Source: JAADHY01 sp964428935
GTDB taxonomy: Bacteria; Planctomycetota; Planctomycetia; Planctomycetales; Planctomycetaceae
Direction: 5' to 3'
Length of the DNA stretch: 16,866 nt
Assembly: GCA_964428935.1 (NCBI GenBank)
Contig: CAYSAG010000089.1
Span: forward strand, 1-16,866
Below are positions 1 through 8,718 of this stretch, in pieces. The position numbers were made by a program, and so were the translations under genes. The notes under the pieces were generated by a model. The model had not been told where the DNA came from. It saw only the letters and a list, made by a program, of their open reading frames with translations, and made no database searches. Numbering within the stretch: the stretch's first letter is position 1; every line of letters starts with the position of its first letter.

Positions 1-258
1 CTTGATCCGCCGTTCGATGTCGCGGTTGCCCGGGTACCGCGGCTGCTCGTCGGCCGGAATCGTGTTGATGTACGGTGTGTTGGCTGAAAACGGAATGCCC
101 ACACCGCGCGAGTACGCTCGCTCGATCAGCGTCACCAGCAGGTGTCGCAGCGTGTCTTTGCCGTAGCGGTGCAGGACGTCGTCCAGCGACTCGAACCATT
201 CCTGCAGCTCGTCCTCCGACATTTCCGGCACGAATTTGCTCGGCACAGCTTCCGACAT
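1..258 (-). CDS. aceE: Pyruvate dehydrogenase E1 component, homodimeric type (N-terminal 86 residues, runs off the left edge)
   Basis: E1 is the thiamine-diphosphate enzyme that decarboxylates pyruvate and passes the acetyl group to the lipoyl E2 subunit of the cytoplasmic pyruvate dehydrogenase complex. Translated from ATG 258, the protein begins MSEAVPSKFVPEM and reaches the stretch PYINTIPADEQPRYPGN followed by RDIERRIK. That is the highly conserved N-terminal signature of the AceE family (YINTIP..EQP.YPGN...ERRI), so the family call is firm although only about a tenth of a typical 880-900 residue protein is present. All catalytic domains lie outside the window. A GGGGCGAG stretch just before the ATG may serve as ribosome site. 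The gene is divergent from the giant beta-helix gene and shares a 587-nt intergenic region with it. Confidence 0.93.
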   Translation of the reverse strand, partial: MSEAVPSKFVPEMSEDELQEWFESLDDVLHRYGKDTLRHLLVTLIERAYSRGVGIPFSANTPYINTIPADEQPRYPGNRDIERRIK

Positions 259-845
259 GGCTCGCCCCAGTGCTGACAGGTTCTTTGGTTGGTCCGACGT
301 GACCTTCGCTAGACCGGTGGTCTTGTTGACGGGATGGTGAAGTCTGCCGCTCACCAGCAGCGCGAACTCGCTGGCTGGAGGGTGGCCGGTCCGAAGGCGG
401 GGGAGGGGGAACTGTCCATCCAAGCCGCCCTGTTTGCCGACACGTTTGGTAAGTTAAGCGAAACCGTCTGCGAATTGAAGGGACACGCTCGGTCGAGCCG
501 GCTGGCGGCAAACGGACACGTGGCTTCGCCGTCCAGCCGGGCTGCGAAAAGCCTGCCGCGGTCGGGCCGCTGCCGCGGCTTCGATTTCAGGACCGCGTGT
601 CCCCCGCCCGAGACAAGCTGGCACGAAAAAAACGGAGGACAAGACTCGCCAAGAGTTTCGCAAAAAACGGCGCGGAGGGCTTCGAATCGTTCCGCTCGGG
701 AAAGCTGGGAAATTTTGACCGGTTCTACTGGCCTTTTGTTGAAAACCGCTCAACTCGACGGCCGTCGCTTTCCGAAGATTCAGAATAAGTCCGAGAACCG
801 GCGCAATCGTTACGACCTGTCACAACCGAATGAGCGGAACGAGCA
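259..845. other. Divergent intergenic region between aceE and the giant beta-helix gene
   Basis: This 587-nt stretch has no gene I can support. A plus-strand open frame (334-849) fills most of it, but its product is compositionally random, has no ribosome site and matches nothing I know. Base composition drops in 600-800, with several A and T runs, as expected of regulatory DNA. A 7-bp perfect hairpin (GCCGCGG/CCGCGGC, 555-561 with 573-579) is present without a T-run. TTGACC at 715-720 looks like a -35 box, but no convincing -10 sits 16-18 nt downstream. Both flanking promoters should lie here and I could not place them. Confidence 0.6.
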
Positions 846-3800
846 ATGAACGTGAAGAACGGCATCGTCCTCGGAACCTTGCTGCTCAGTGTAACTGGCT
901 TTGCTCTCAGCACTTGCGCAAACGCATGGGCCGACGACGCTGGAACGGTTCGAATCAGCGACCAACAGCCGGCTCCGCCTCCGGCGCCCGAGCCGCAACC
1001 GGAAGGGTCGGGCCAAGCGGCAGTGTCTGACCAGGGTGGCGTGGAGCTGCCTCCGGGCCTGTTCAGCCCCGAGACGCCGCCGCTGGTCGAGCTGACGCCG
1101 CTGGCCGTCCCGATCTACGCTCGGCCAGCCTACCCGCGAGCCTACCCGTACTTCACGTCCGACGTCGTCACAAACCGTTTCCGCATTGGCACTTGGGCTG
1201 GTGAGCGACCCGGGCTTCCGGACAACGGCGACGCCTACATCAGCGTCTTCCTGCCCTACGCGGTGGAGGGTCTGGAGGACACGTACTTCTTCGCCGAAGT
1301 CCGCGGCATGGTGACGTACGAGGGCAAGGGCGGTTTCAGCGCCGGCGTGGGCTACAAGTTCTTCGACCGCCAGCACCAGCGAATCTGGAGTCTGTCGGGT
1401 TGGTTCGACTACGACGACGGACATGAGCGGGATTACAAGCAGTGGGGCGTCAGCTTCGAAACCCTGGGACGCTGGTTCGACGCTCGCGTCAACGGCTACT
1501 TCCCCTTCGGGCGTGACTCTTCGGTCGTCGACGAGTTTTACACGGGCGAGACGTACTTCTCGGGGCACAACCTGTTCTTCGTCCGGCAACGGGCAATCGA
1601 GTCGACTTACGCCGGCTTGGACGCGGAAATCGGCGGACCGCTGCCCATTTTGGGCCGTTACGGCTTCTACGGCTACGTCGGCGGGTACTACCGCCAGTCG
1701 AACGACTTCATGGACACCGGCGGCGTGCGAGTGCGTTTCGAGGCGAACGTGACGCAGGACCTGTTGCTGGCCATCAGCGTCTCGGACGACCGTCTGTGGG
1801 ACACCAACGTCTGGATGAACGTCGTGTGGACGTTGCCCGACGGTCGGGCTCGCCGGTGGTTCCGTCCCCGTCCGGTGGCGGACCGTCTGAACGACCGGGT
1901 CATGCGCTCGTACCGCGTGCTGACGCACACCGAGCTGGTGACGGACGCCGTGGCCGCGGCGTCGGCCGGCGGAGCCGGTGGGGCGGCTCCCCTGATGCCC
2001 GGCGGCGGACCGGCTCTGATGTTCGCCTTCATCGACCCGCAAGCCAGCGGCGCCAGCGAAGGAACGTTCGAAAACCCGTTCCACAGCTTGGCGGAGTACG
2101 CCGCGCTGCCAGAAAGCCAGCGGCGTCTGTTCGGGGTGATCATCGTCAGCGAGGCTCCCGAAGACAACCCTTACCAGGGCCTCGACACCGGCATCACGTT
2201 GTTCGACAACCAGCGGCTGCTGAGCGAGGCCATTCTGCCGACCATCCAGTTGCTGCCGAACGGTTTCACGATTCCGGGCTTCCAGCCTGATCCCAACGCC
2301 ACTTTGCCCGTTCTGTCGAACGCCTCCGGTGGCAACGTCATCACTCTGGCCGGCGACAACACGGAGGTGGCCGGGTTCATCATCGACGGCCGCGTTTCGG
2401 GCTCCGTGCCCAATTCGGTCGGCATCTACGGCCGCGACATCCGCAACTTTAACATTCACAGCAACACCTTCCGCAACTACTCCAGTGCCGTCGTGCTGGT
2501 CAACGCGACCGGTGACGGCTACTTCCGCTCGAACAAGATGCTCGGCACGCCCGGCGTGTCGCTCAACGGCTTCAGCGTCGAGAACAGCGGCGCCGGTGAG
2601 CTGAACCTGACGATCGGCGCGTTGCCCCTGCCCGGCGCTCAGGGCAACCTGGCCATTGGCAACGACGGCGACGCCTTCTCGATCAGCGCCCGCAATGGAG
2701 CGGTCATCAACTTGGACTTCCGCGACAACCGAATCGCCTCGGAGGACTGGAACCACAACGGCCAGCTCGACAACGCGCTCACCGAAGACCTGAACGGCAA
2801 CGGCCGACTGGATGACGGCGAAGACCTGAACGGCAACGGACGGCTGGACCTGGCCTTGACCGAGGACGCCAACGGCAACGGTCGCCTTGACTTCGCCTTC
2901 GGCGAAGACATCAACGGCGACGGACGTCTGCAAGTGGCCGTCAGCGAAGACGTCAACGGCAACGGCGTGCTCGACCCGGGTGAAGACGACAACGAAGACA
3001 CCAACGGCAACGGTGTGCTGGATTTCGGCGAGGACGTCAACGGCGACGGCGTGCTCAACCTGGGCAACGGCAACGGGCGGCTCGACCTGGCTCTGACCGA
3101 GGACTTCGACGGCAACGGACAGCTGACGCCGGGTAACGGCAACGGTTTGCGTCTGTCGGCCACCGGTCCGGGCAGTCGGATCAGCGGTATCATTGCCGAC
3201 AACACCATCAGCGACAGCCGCGGCGAAGACCGCAACATGAACGGCATTCTCGACCCCGGCGAGGACCTGGACGGTGACGGCGTCCTCGACCCCGGCAACG
3301 GAATCATCATGGCTGCTGACGACCACGCGGTGATCGATTTCTACACCGTGGGCGAGGACATCAACGGTAACGGAAAGCTCGACCCCAGCGAGGACCGCAA
3401 TGGCAACGGCCGGCTGGACCCCTACTTCACCGAAGACGTCAACGGAAACGGCGTCCTCGACCCCGGAGAAGACTTGAACGGAAACGGCGTCCTCGACCTG
3501 GCGCTGAACGAAGACACCAACGGCAATGGCGTGCTGGATCCAGGCGAGGACCTGAACGGCAACGGGCAGCTGGACCTGACCCTCAACGAAGACACAGACG
3601 GTGACGGAGTGCTCGATCCAGGCGAAGACCTGAACGGCAACGGCCGGCTCGACGTCGCACTCAGTGAAGACTTCAACGGCAACGGGGTCCTCGACCCCGG
3701 TGAGGACCTGAACCACAACGGCCGACTGGACGTCGCCATTAGCGAGGACGTGAACGGCAACGGTGTCCTCGACCGGAACGAGGACTTGAATGGCAACAGC

Positions 3801-6800
3801 TTCCTGGACCCCGGCGAGGACCTGAACGGCAACGGCATCCTCGACGTCGACGAAGACATCAACCACAACGGCCGACTGGACCTGGCGCTGTCCGAGGACG
3901 TCAACGGCAACGGCATTCTGGACCCCGGCGAGGACGTCAACGAAGACATCAACGGAAATGGAATGCTGGACCCCGGCGAGGACTTGAACGGAGACGGGTT
4001 CCTCAACGTGGGCAACGGCAACGGACGGCTCGACCTGGCTCTGACCGAGGATCTGAACGGCAACGGCCGTCTGGACCCGGCCGAAGACCTGGACGGAGAC
4101 GGCGTCCTCGACGGCGGCCGGATCATCACCAACAACGTCATTACGCGTAACACCGGCGACGGCGTGCTGGTCACGTCGACCAACGAGTCGGAGGTGCGTT
4201 TGCGGTTCACCCGCAATAAGATCGGCCTGCTCGACGACCGCTCGGCCGGCAACGGTGGCATCGGCATCAACATCTCGGCTGACAGCGGCGTGCTGGTCGC
4301 CGACTTCGGCTTCGTCCTGAACGAAGACCTGGACGAGGACTTGAACGGCAACGGCGTGCTCGACCCGGGTGAGGATGTCAACGGCAACAACCAGCTGGAC
4401 ACACCGAACGACCAGTTGGACGTGGTCCTAGATTCGACCGGCGCGGTCGTCGCGACCGAAGACGCTAACGGCAACGGCATCCTGGACACGCCCAACCCGG
4501 ACGACGGTAACATCATCGTCGCCAACCACGGAGGCGGTATCTCGATCGACCTGACCGGAACGGCCGTCGCTCAAGTGACCGCCTTCAACAACAAGATCAT
4601 CGGTCTGGGCGGCGGTGACATGGTCTTCATTGTCAACGGCGACACGACCGGTCAGGCCTTCTCGATCTTCAACACGTCTGACCCGGGCATGCGGCTGACC
4701 CAGTTCGTGTGGAACATCGCTCCGGCCGGCTTGGAGTTCAACACCGACCCGGTTACCGGCGTGCCGTTCGCGGCGCAAGGCGGCACAGACGTGACGACGG
4801 GGCTGACCACCGTCAACGGCAGCGGCCAGCCCTTCACCGTGCCGAACCTGTCGACGCAGCTGGAGCTGGCGTTCCGCTCGTTCGACTCGGGCGTCAACGA
4901 AGACGTCAACGGCAACGGCGTGCTCGACCCGGGTGAGGACCGCAACGAGGACGTCAACGGCAACGGCGTGCTCGATCCCGGCGAGGACCTGAACGGCGAC
5001 GGCTTCCTCAACCTGGGCAACGGCAACAACATCCTGGACACGCCGCCCCAATTCGTGTGGCTCATCGACGTCAACGGCTCCGGCGGCGTGCCGGCTCAAA
5101 TCTTCGGCAACGACCTGGCCGGCTCGCGGGTTCGAGTCGTCTTCTCCAGCGGCCAGGTCTCGACCGGCACGCTGCGGGTTGAAGACCAGAACGGCAACGG
5201 CGTGCTCGATCCCGGTGAGGACCTGAACAACAACGGTATCCTCGACCCACAGCTGGCCGCCTTGGTCCTCGACACGCACGACATCGGCGCCGGCGACGGC
5301 ATTCGGATTCGCGTCCAAGACCAAGCCGTACTGCAGCAAGCTCGCTTCGAAAACAACATCATCACCGACCACGGCGGCAACGGGCTGTCGGTGGAGGCGA
5401 GCACGAATGGAACGGTCGAACGGTTGCTCATTCGCAACAACGACCTGACGGGCAACGGTTTGGATGAATCGACCGGCGTTCTGGGCAGCGGCATTCGGCT
5501 GGCGACGGCTGCCAGCGCACCGGATCCGGCGCTCGGCCTGCCGCCGGCCAGCATCGTGGCTCGCATTGAGCGGAACCGGCTGGACGGCAACGCCGGCAAC
5601 GGCGTGCTCGTCACCGCCGACTCCGGCCAGATCGACATCATCCAGATCGACAACAACACGCTGCAGGGGAACGGCAACGCCGTGGCGCTGGCCACCAGCT
5701 CCAACGGCTCGATCGACGTCCGCGTGACCAACAACACGATGGACAACGGCACGCAGAACAGCCTGTCCGCGACGGCCGACAGCGGCGTGATCACACTCTA
5801 CGAGATCAGCCGCAACAGCATGACGGGCAACGGCGGTGACGGCATCGCGCTGTCAGCACGGAACGGCGGAGCCATCATCGTGGCGGACTCTGAAGACACC
5901 AACGGCAACGGCGTGCTCGATCCTGGCGAGGACACCAATGGCAACGGCTTCCTCGACCGCGGTCTGGTCGACAATACGCTCAGCAACAACAGCGGTAACG
6001 GCCTCTACTTCGCAGCCGACAACGGAACCTTGTCGCTGGGCACGGTGGCCAACAACGCCATCATTCGACACACGGCCGGCACCGGCGGCATCGTGATTGA
6101 TGCCACCGACGCTGTGGTCACCGGCACGTTCATCGGCAACATCGTCTCGGGTGACCCGGTCAATAATCCGTCGGAGGACCTCAACGGCAACGGCGTGCTG
6201 GATCCGGGTGAGGACGTCAACAACAACGGCGTGCTCGACACCGGCACCGGCCCCGGCTTCAGCATGGTTGCGACCGGCACCTTCGGCGGTCCCGGCAGTG
6301 TGTTCGACATCACGATCGGTGGAACCGGCGACGGTGAGGCGAACGTGTTCGAGTCGAACGCGGGTGCCGGCATCGCCTTCATCGTACAAGACACGGCGAC
6401 GGGCACCTTCCACATCCTCAACAACGTCATCACCGGCACGGTCGACGACAACGACCCGCGGACGGATTACCAGGGTGAAGGCATCCACGTGGGTCTGCGT
6501 GGCACCGCGACGTTGCGGGAGGCCACGTCGCTGTTGATCAACTCCGAGATCGTCGGCAACACGATCGGTGACGCCAGCAGCCCGACGCTCGGAAACGTCG
6601 GCGGCATCGTCGTCGCCCCGCAAGAAGACACGACGCTGCAGAACTTCACCATCAGCGACAACCTGATCGCCAACAACCGACGGAACGGAATCCTGTTCCG
6701 TCGCCTCGACGACGCCACCATCAACAACGTGATCATCTCGGGTAACACCATCGACAGCAACACCGGCGAGGACCTGAACGGCAACGGCGTGCTCGACCCC

Positions 6801-8576
6801 GGCGAGGACGTCAACGGCGACGGTGTGCTGGACGGAGCTGGCATTGCCATCAGTGCGATCAACGGCCGGCGCGACACGTTGGACTTCGTCATCACCGACA
6901 ACACGATCACCAACAACACGCTGCACGGCGTGCATCTGTGGGTCGGAGCGGACGCGGTCGTACTGGCCGACATCACCTTCAACAACATCTCGAACAACAC
7001 CGGCACCGGCGTTCTGATGGAAGGCGACACGACCGTCGCCGGCGACACCGAGATCGTCGGCGGCTCGATCCTGGGCAACACCATCGCCGACAACCAGCAG
7101 TTCGGCGTGCAGATCAACGGTGCCACCGGCTCGGCCATTCCGATCATCATCGGTCAGGACGCGGTCGATCCGACTACCGGCCGCAGCTTGGGCAACGTCC
7201 TGGACCAAAACGGCTTCGACGCCGTGGAAATCAACTCGGGCGGCTCGTTTGAGCTGAGCGGCAACACGATCACTCGAAACGGCTGGGCGGCCGTCGCTCA
7301 AGCCAACCAGGGTGGCGGCGTCGACATCAACGCCGACAACATCGAAACCTCGCTCAGCCTGCGAATGGTCGGCAACACGATCGAGGACAACCGAGGCGAC
7401 GGGGTCGAAATTCTGTCGCGCGGCACGTCGGCGAACCAGGTCTTCGTCACCGCCTTGGGTAACACCATCGACTTCAACGACGGCCGCGGCGTGGACATCC
7501 TGAACGCCGACGACGCCACCACCTACGTCCGGTTCGGCGACGGCACCGACGCCGGCAGCAACACGATCGTCTCCAACGGCGGCATCGGCTTCTACGTCGT
7601 CAACACCGCCTCGGCCACGCAAACCCAGGACGTTCCGGCCGACGTCGACCTGCTGGCCGACGGCAGCCTCGACACGGCCCCGGACCTCGTGCTCGACCTG
7701 AACCGCAACCGCATTACGTCGAACAACAACACCGAGCGGTTTGACGGCGGCGGGTTGGTGCTGCGGGTCGGAACGTCGAACGCCAGCGCCAGCTTCACCG
7801 GCGCCGACGCCACCGGCGACATCTTCGGCGACGGCTCGGGCTACGGCGACCCCAGCGGCAACGGCGTCGGCTCCAACAGCGGCGACATCCTGGCCGGCAA
7901 CGGCCGTGTGAACGCTCGAGTCGTCGACAACACCTTCGGCGGCAACTTCGGCAACGACGTCTTCATCGAATCGTTCACCTCGACCGTCGACCCGCCGAAC
8001 ACCGCCGGCACGTGGGACAACACGCAGTTCACGGTCACCACTTTCCGCCGCGACCCGCTGGCCCGCTTGAACCTGGTCTTCCGTGGCAACACGGGTGAAG
8101 CGGCCGACCTGACTCGCGGCGAGAGCGACCGTTCGGCCACGCCCGGCAGCTCCAACGTGACCGGTGCGTACTACGCCAATGCCGAGGCCGACTTCAAGTC
8201 GCGCGAAAACAACAAGGCCGCGCCGAACATCCCCGGCCCGTTCCCGCCCGGCGGTACCCGACGGCGTAACGCCCAGCGAATCGCCGGCCGCGACATCCTG
8301 CCACCGAACACCGGTCCGGACATCAGCCCGATTACCGGCTTGGGCATCTTCGAGTACGACGGTGTGGGAGCCAGCACGTTCCGCGTCGAGAGCGACTTCG
8401 ACGTGGCCGGCTTCACCACCACCGACGGCTTCATCCTGGACGGGCCCTTGCCGCCGTTCCTGACCGGCAACGCCAACGGTGTGCCGTTCACCAACCCGGT
8501 GACGGGCGAAGAGCCATTCGGTTGGGGCACGGTCGCGCCGGGAACCTTCACTTTCCCGGACTTCCTGTTCCCGTAA
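846..8576 (+). CDS. Giant secreted protein: inverse-autotransporter-like barrel plus parallel beta-helix studded with EF-hand-type calcium loops
   Basis: The product is 2576 residues and most likely a cell-surface adhesin or structural protein. Residues 1-29 form a signal peptide (MNVKN, hydrophobic GIVLGTLLLSVTGFAL, cleavage near ANAWA/DD). Residues ~100-345 alternate aromatic and polar residues in beta-strand fashion (FAEVRGMVTYEGKGG, GFYGYVGGYYRQ, WMNVVWTLP), which resembles the intimin/invasin inverse-autotransporter barrel. From about residue 400 (GTFENPFHSLAEY) to ~2300 it is a right-handed parallel beta-helix with rungs of the form I..NTI..N.G.GI.I.A. Between rungs sit about 45 copies of D.NGNG.LD, most completing a 12-residue EF-hand loop (DLNGNGVLDPGE). 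The C-terminal ~200 residues are Gly/Pro-rich and unrecognised. The start is chosen for the signal peptide; no good Shine-Dalgarno is visible. The barrel assignment is inference from pattern; helix and calcium loops are direct reading. Confidence 0.85.
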   Translation: MNVKNGIVLGTLLLSVTGFALSTCANAWADDAGTVRISDQQPAPPPAPEPQPEGSGQAAVSDQGGVELPPGLFSPETPPLVELTPLAVPIYARPAYPRAYPYFTSDVVTNRFRIGTWAGERPGLPDNGDAYISVFLPYAVEGLEDTYFFAEVRGMVTYEGKGGFSAGVGYKFFDRQHQRIWSLSGWFDYDDGHERDYKQWGVSFETLGRWFDARVNGYFPFGRDSSVVDEFYTGETYFSGHNLFFVRQRAIESTYAGLDAEIGGPLPILGRYGFYGYVGGYYRQSNDFMDTGGVRVRFEANVTQDLLLAISVSDDRLWDTNVWMNVVWTLPDGRARRWFRPRPVADRLNDRVMRSYRVLTHTELVTDAVAAASAGGAGGAAPLMPGGGPALMFAFIDPQASGASEGTFENPFHSLAEYAALPESQRRLFGVIIVSEAPEDNPYQGLDTGITLFDNQRLLSEAILPTIQLLPNGFTIPGFQPDPNATLPVLSNASGGNVITLAGDNTEVAGFIIDGRVSGSVPNSVGIYGRDIRNFNIHSNTFRNYSSAVVLVNATGDGYFRSNKMLGTPGVSLNGFSVENSGAGELNLTIGALPLPGAQGNLAIGNDGDAFSISARNGAVINLDFRDNRIASEDWNHNGQLDNALTEDLNGNGRLDDGEDLNGNGRLDLALTEDANGNGRLDFAFGEDINGDGRLQVAVSEDVNGNGVLDPGEDDNEDTNGNGVLDFGEDVNGDGVLNLGNGNGRLDLALTEDFDGNGQLTPGNGNGLRLSATGPGSRISGIIADNTISDSRGEDRNMNGILDPGEDLDGDGVLDPGNGIIMAADDHAVIDFYTVGEDINGNGKLDPSEDRNGNGRLDPYFTEDVNGNGVLDPGEDLNGNGVLDLALNEDTNGNGVLDPGEDLNGNGQLDLTLNEDTDGDGVLDPGEDLNGNGRLDVALSEDFNGNGVLDPGEDLNHNGRLDVAISEDVNGNGVLDRNEDLNGNSFLDPGEDLNGNGILDVDEDINHNGRLDLALSEDVNGNGILDPGEDVNEDINGNGMLDPGEDLNGDGFLNVGNGNGRLDLALTEDLNGNGRLDPAEDLDGDGVLDGGRIITNNVITRNTGDGVLVTSTNESEVRLRFTRNKIGLLDDRSAGNGGIGINISADSGVLVADFGFVLNEDLDEDLNGNGVLDPGEDVNGNNQLDTPNDQLDVVLDSTGAVVATEDANGNGILDTPNPDDGNIIVANHGGGISIDLTGTAVAQVTAFNNKIIGLGGGDMVFIVNGDTTGQAFSIFNTSDPGMRLTQFVWNIAPAGLEFNTDPVTGVPFAAQGGTDVTTGLTTVNGSGQPFTVPNLSTQLELAFRSFDSGVNEDVNGNGVLDPGEDRNEDVNGNGVLDPGEDLNGDGFLNLGNGNNILDTPPQFVWLIDVNGSGGVPAQIFGNDLAGSRVRVVFSSGQVSTGTLRVEDQNGNGVLDPGEDLNNNGILDPQLAALVLDTHDIGAGDGIRIRVQDQAVLQQARFENNIITDHGGNGLSVEASTNGTVERLLIRNNDLTGNGLDESTGVLGSGIRLATAASAPDPALGLPPASIVARIERNRLDGNAGNGVLVTADSGQIDIIQIDNNTLQGNGNAVALATSSNGSIDVRVTNNTMDNGTQNSLSATADSGVITLYEISRNSMTGNGGDGIALSARNGGAIIVADSEDTNGNGVLDPGEDTNGNGFLDRGLVDNTLSNNSGNGLYFAADNGTLSLGTVANNAIIRHTAGTGGIVIDATDAVVTGTFIGNIVSGDPVNNPSEDLNGNGVLDPGEDVNNNGVLDTGTGPGFSMVATGTFGGPGSVFDITIGGTGDGEANVFESNAGAGIAFIVQDTATGTFHILNNVITGTVDDNDPRTDYQGEGIHVGLRGTATLREATSLLINSEIVGNTIGDASSPTLGNVGGIVVAPQEDTTLQNFTISDNLIANNRRNGILFRRLDDATINNVIISGNTIDSNTGEDLNGNGVLDPGEDVNGDGVLDGAGIAISAINGRRDTLDFVITDNTITNNTLHGVHLWVGADAVVLADITFNNISNNTGTGVLMEGDTTVAGDTEIVGGSILGNTIADNQQFGVQINGATGSAIPIIIGQDAVDPTTGRSLGNVLDQNGFDAVEINSGGSFELSGNTITRNGWAAVAQANQGGGVDINADNIETSLSLRMVGNTIEDNRGDGVEILSRGTSANQVFVTALGNTIDFNDGRGVDILNADDATTYVRFGDGTDAGSNTIVSNGGIGFYVVNTASATQTQDVPADVDLLADGSLDTAPDLVLDLNRNRITSNNNTERFDGGGLVLRVGTSNASASFTGADATGDIFGDGSGYGDPSGNGVGSNSGDILAGNGRVNARVVDNTFGGNFGNDVFIESFTSTVDPPNTAGTWDNTQFTVTTFRRDPLARLNLVFRGNTGEAADLTRGESDRSATPGSSNVTGAYYANAEADFKSRENNKAAPNIPGPFPPGGTRRRNAQRIAGRDILPPNTGPDISPITGLGIFEYDGVGASTFRVESDFDVAGFTTTDGFILDGPLPPFLTGNANGVPFTNPVTGEEPFGWGTVAPGTFTFPDFLFP
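2742..3146 (+). repeat. Calcium-loop repeat block A (residues ~633-767)
   Basis: This block has ten tandem D.N.NG.L. units, one of them partial (GNGNGRLD). Spacing alternates between 12 residues (loop ends DPGED or DDGED) and 14 residues (RLDLALTED, RLDFAFGED). Degenerate members such as EDWNHNGQLD at the left edge and EDFDGNGQLT at the right edge suggest the oldest copies flank the block. Confidence 0.85.
3225..3302 (+). repeat. Calcium-loop doublet inside a beta-helix rung (residues ~794-819)
   Basis: Two loops (EDRNMNGILDPG, then EDLDGDGVLD) interrupt a rung that reads IIADNTISDSRG before the insert and GNGIIMAA after it. The doublet proper is 22 codons, the same length as the isolated doublets further downstream. 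Confidence 0.8.
3354..4112 (+). repeat. Calcium-loop repeat block B, the longest tandem array (residues ~837-1089)
   Basis: This 759-nt array encodes about 20 loops. Much of it follows a higher-order unit of 26 residues (78 nt): a 12-residue loop ending in VLDPG, then a 14-residue unit ending in RLDLALS or a close variant. Codon choice is nearly constant across copies (GAC CTG AAC GGC AAC GGC), so DNA identity between units is high. Some members have lost loop ligands or glycine (EDLNGNSFLD, EDLNHNGRLD), which shows the array is not freshly duplicated throughout. Confidence 0.88.
4323..4487 (+). repeat. Calcium-loop cluster C (residues ~1160-1214)
   Basis: Two adjacent loops (EDLNGNGVLDPG, EDVNGNNQLD) and one separate loop (EDANGNGILD) are split by a short non-repeat stretch with LDVVLDSTGAVVA. 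The second loop replaces the invariant glycine at position 6 with N. Confidence 0.75.
4899..5039 (+). repeat. Calcium-loop cluster D (residues ~1352-1398)
   Basis: Two EDVNGNGVLDPGED copies are separated by RNE, followed by EDLNGDGFLN and a partial GNGNNILD. The order closely resembles the right-hand end of block B (EDINGNGMLDPG, EDLNGDGFLN, GNGNGRLD), which suggests one was copied from the other. Confidence 0.78.
5181..5246 (+). repeat. Isolated 66-nt calcium-loop cassette 1 (residues 1446-1467)
   Basis: A single doublet of two loops, EDQNGNGVLDPG plus EDLNNNGILD, exactly 22 codons, follows the strand GTLRV. Confidence 0.8.
5892..5957 (+). repeat. Isolated 66-nt calcium-loop cassette 2 (residues 1683-1704)
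   Basis: A doublet EDTNGNGVLDPG plus EDTNGNGFLD lies between the rung end GAIIVADS and the next rung VDNTLSNNSGNGLYF. Confidence 0.8.
6174..6239 (+). repeat. Isolated 66-nt calcium-loop cassette 3 (residues 1777-1798)
   Basis: A doublet EDLNGNGVLDPG plus EDVNNNGVLD lies between GNIVSGDPVNNPS and TGTGPGFSMVAT. Confidence 0.8.
6768..6833 (+). repeat. Isolated 66-nt calcium-loop cassette 4 (residues 1975-1996)
   Basis: A doublet EDLNGNGVLDPG plus EDVNGDGVLD splits a rung that reads ISGNTIDSNTG before it and GAGIAISA after it. Removing the cassette restores a normal beta-helix turn. Confidence 0.82.
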
Positions 8577-8595
8577 TCACGGTCCTGGCACGAGC

Positions 8596-8645
8596 AACGG
8601 CTCGGACGCTTCCACACTCGGCGCGTCCGAGCCGTTCGCTTTTTT
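8596..8645 (+). terminator. Intrinsic terminator of the giant beta-helix gene
   Basis: A perfect 14-bp stem (AACGGCTCGGACGC at 8596-8609 with GCGTCCGAGCCGTT at 8623-8636) with a 13-nt loop is followed three bases later by six T (8640-8645). It starts 20 nt after the TAA stop. It also separates the gene from the convergent phosphohexomutase. Confidence 0.92.
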
Positions 8646-8718
8646 CAAGGTCTTTGCCCAGCGGTCCGACGCTCCACGGCCTCGCGCTCGACGAACCCCC
8701 TCCGCCGGCGTGTTCGCC

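Noticed and set aside
334..849. 171-codon open frame overlapping the giant gene start by ATGA
   Set aside because: The overlap is suggestive of coupling, but the product is of random composition, matches nothing and lies in AT-richer intergenic DNA without a ribosome site.
810..3866. Antisense open frame of 1018 codons opposite the start of the giant gene, with V-A-V-D-V-type repeats
   Set aside because: It is a mirror of the calcium-loop repeats: the constant GC-rich codons of the sense strand contain no antisense stop. It has no signal, no known domain and no ribosome site, while the sense frame has a signal peptide, barrel-like strands and beta-helix. The antisense frames at 4428-5372 and 5853-7622 are rejected for the same reason.
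2742..4112. Repeat block as a CRISPR-like array
   Set aside because: Units are contiguous, multiples of three, translated in one frame and have no unique spacers.
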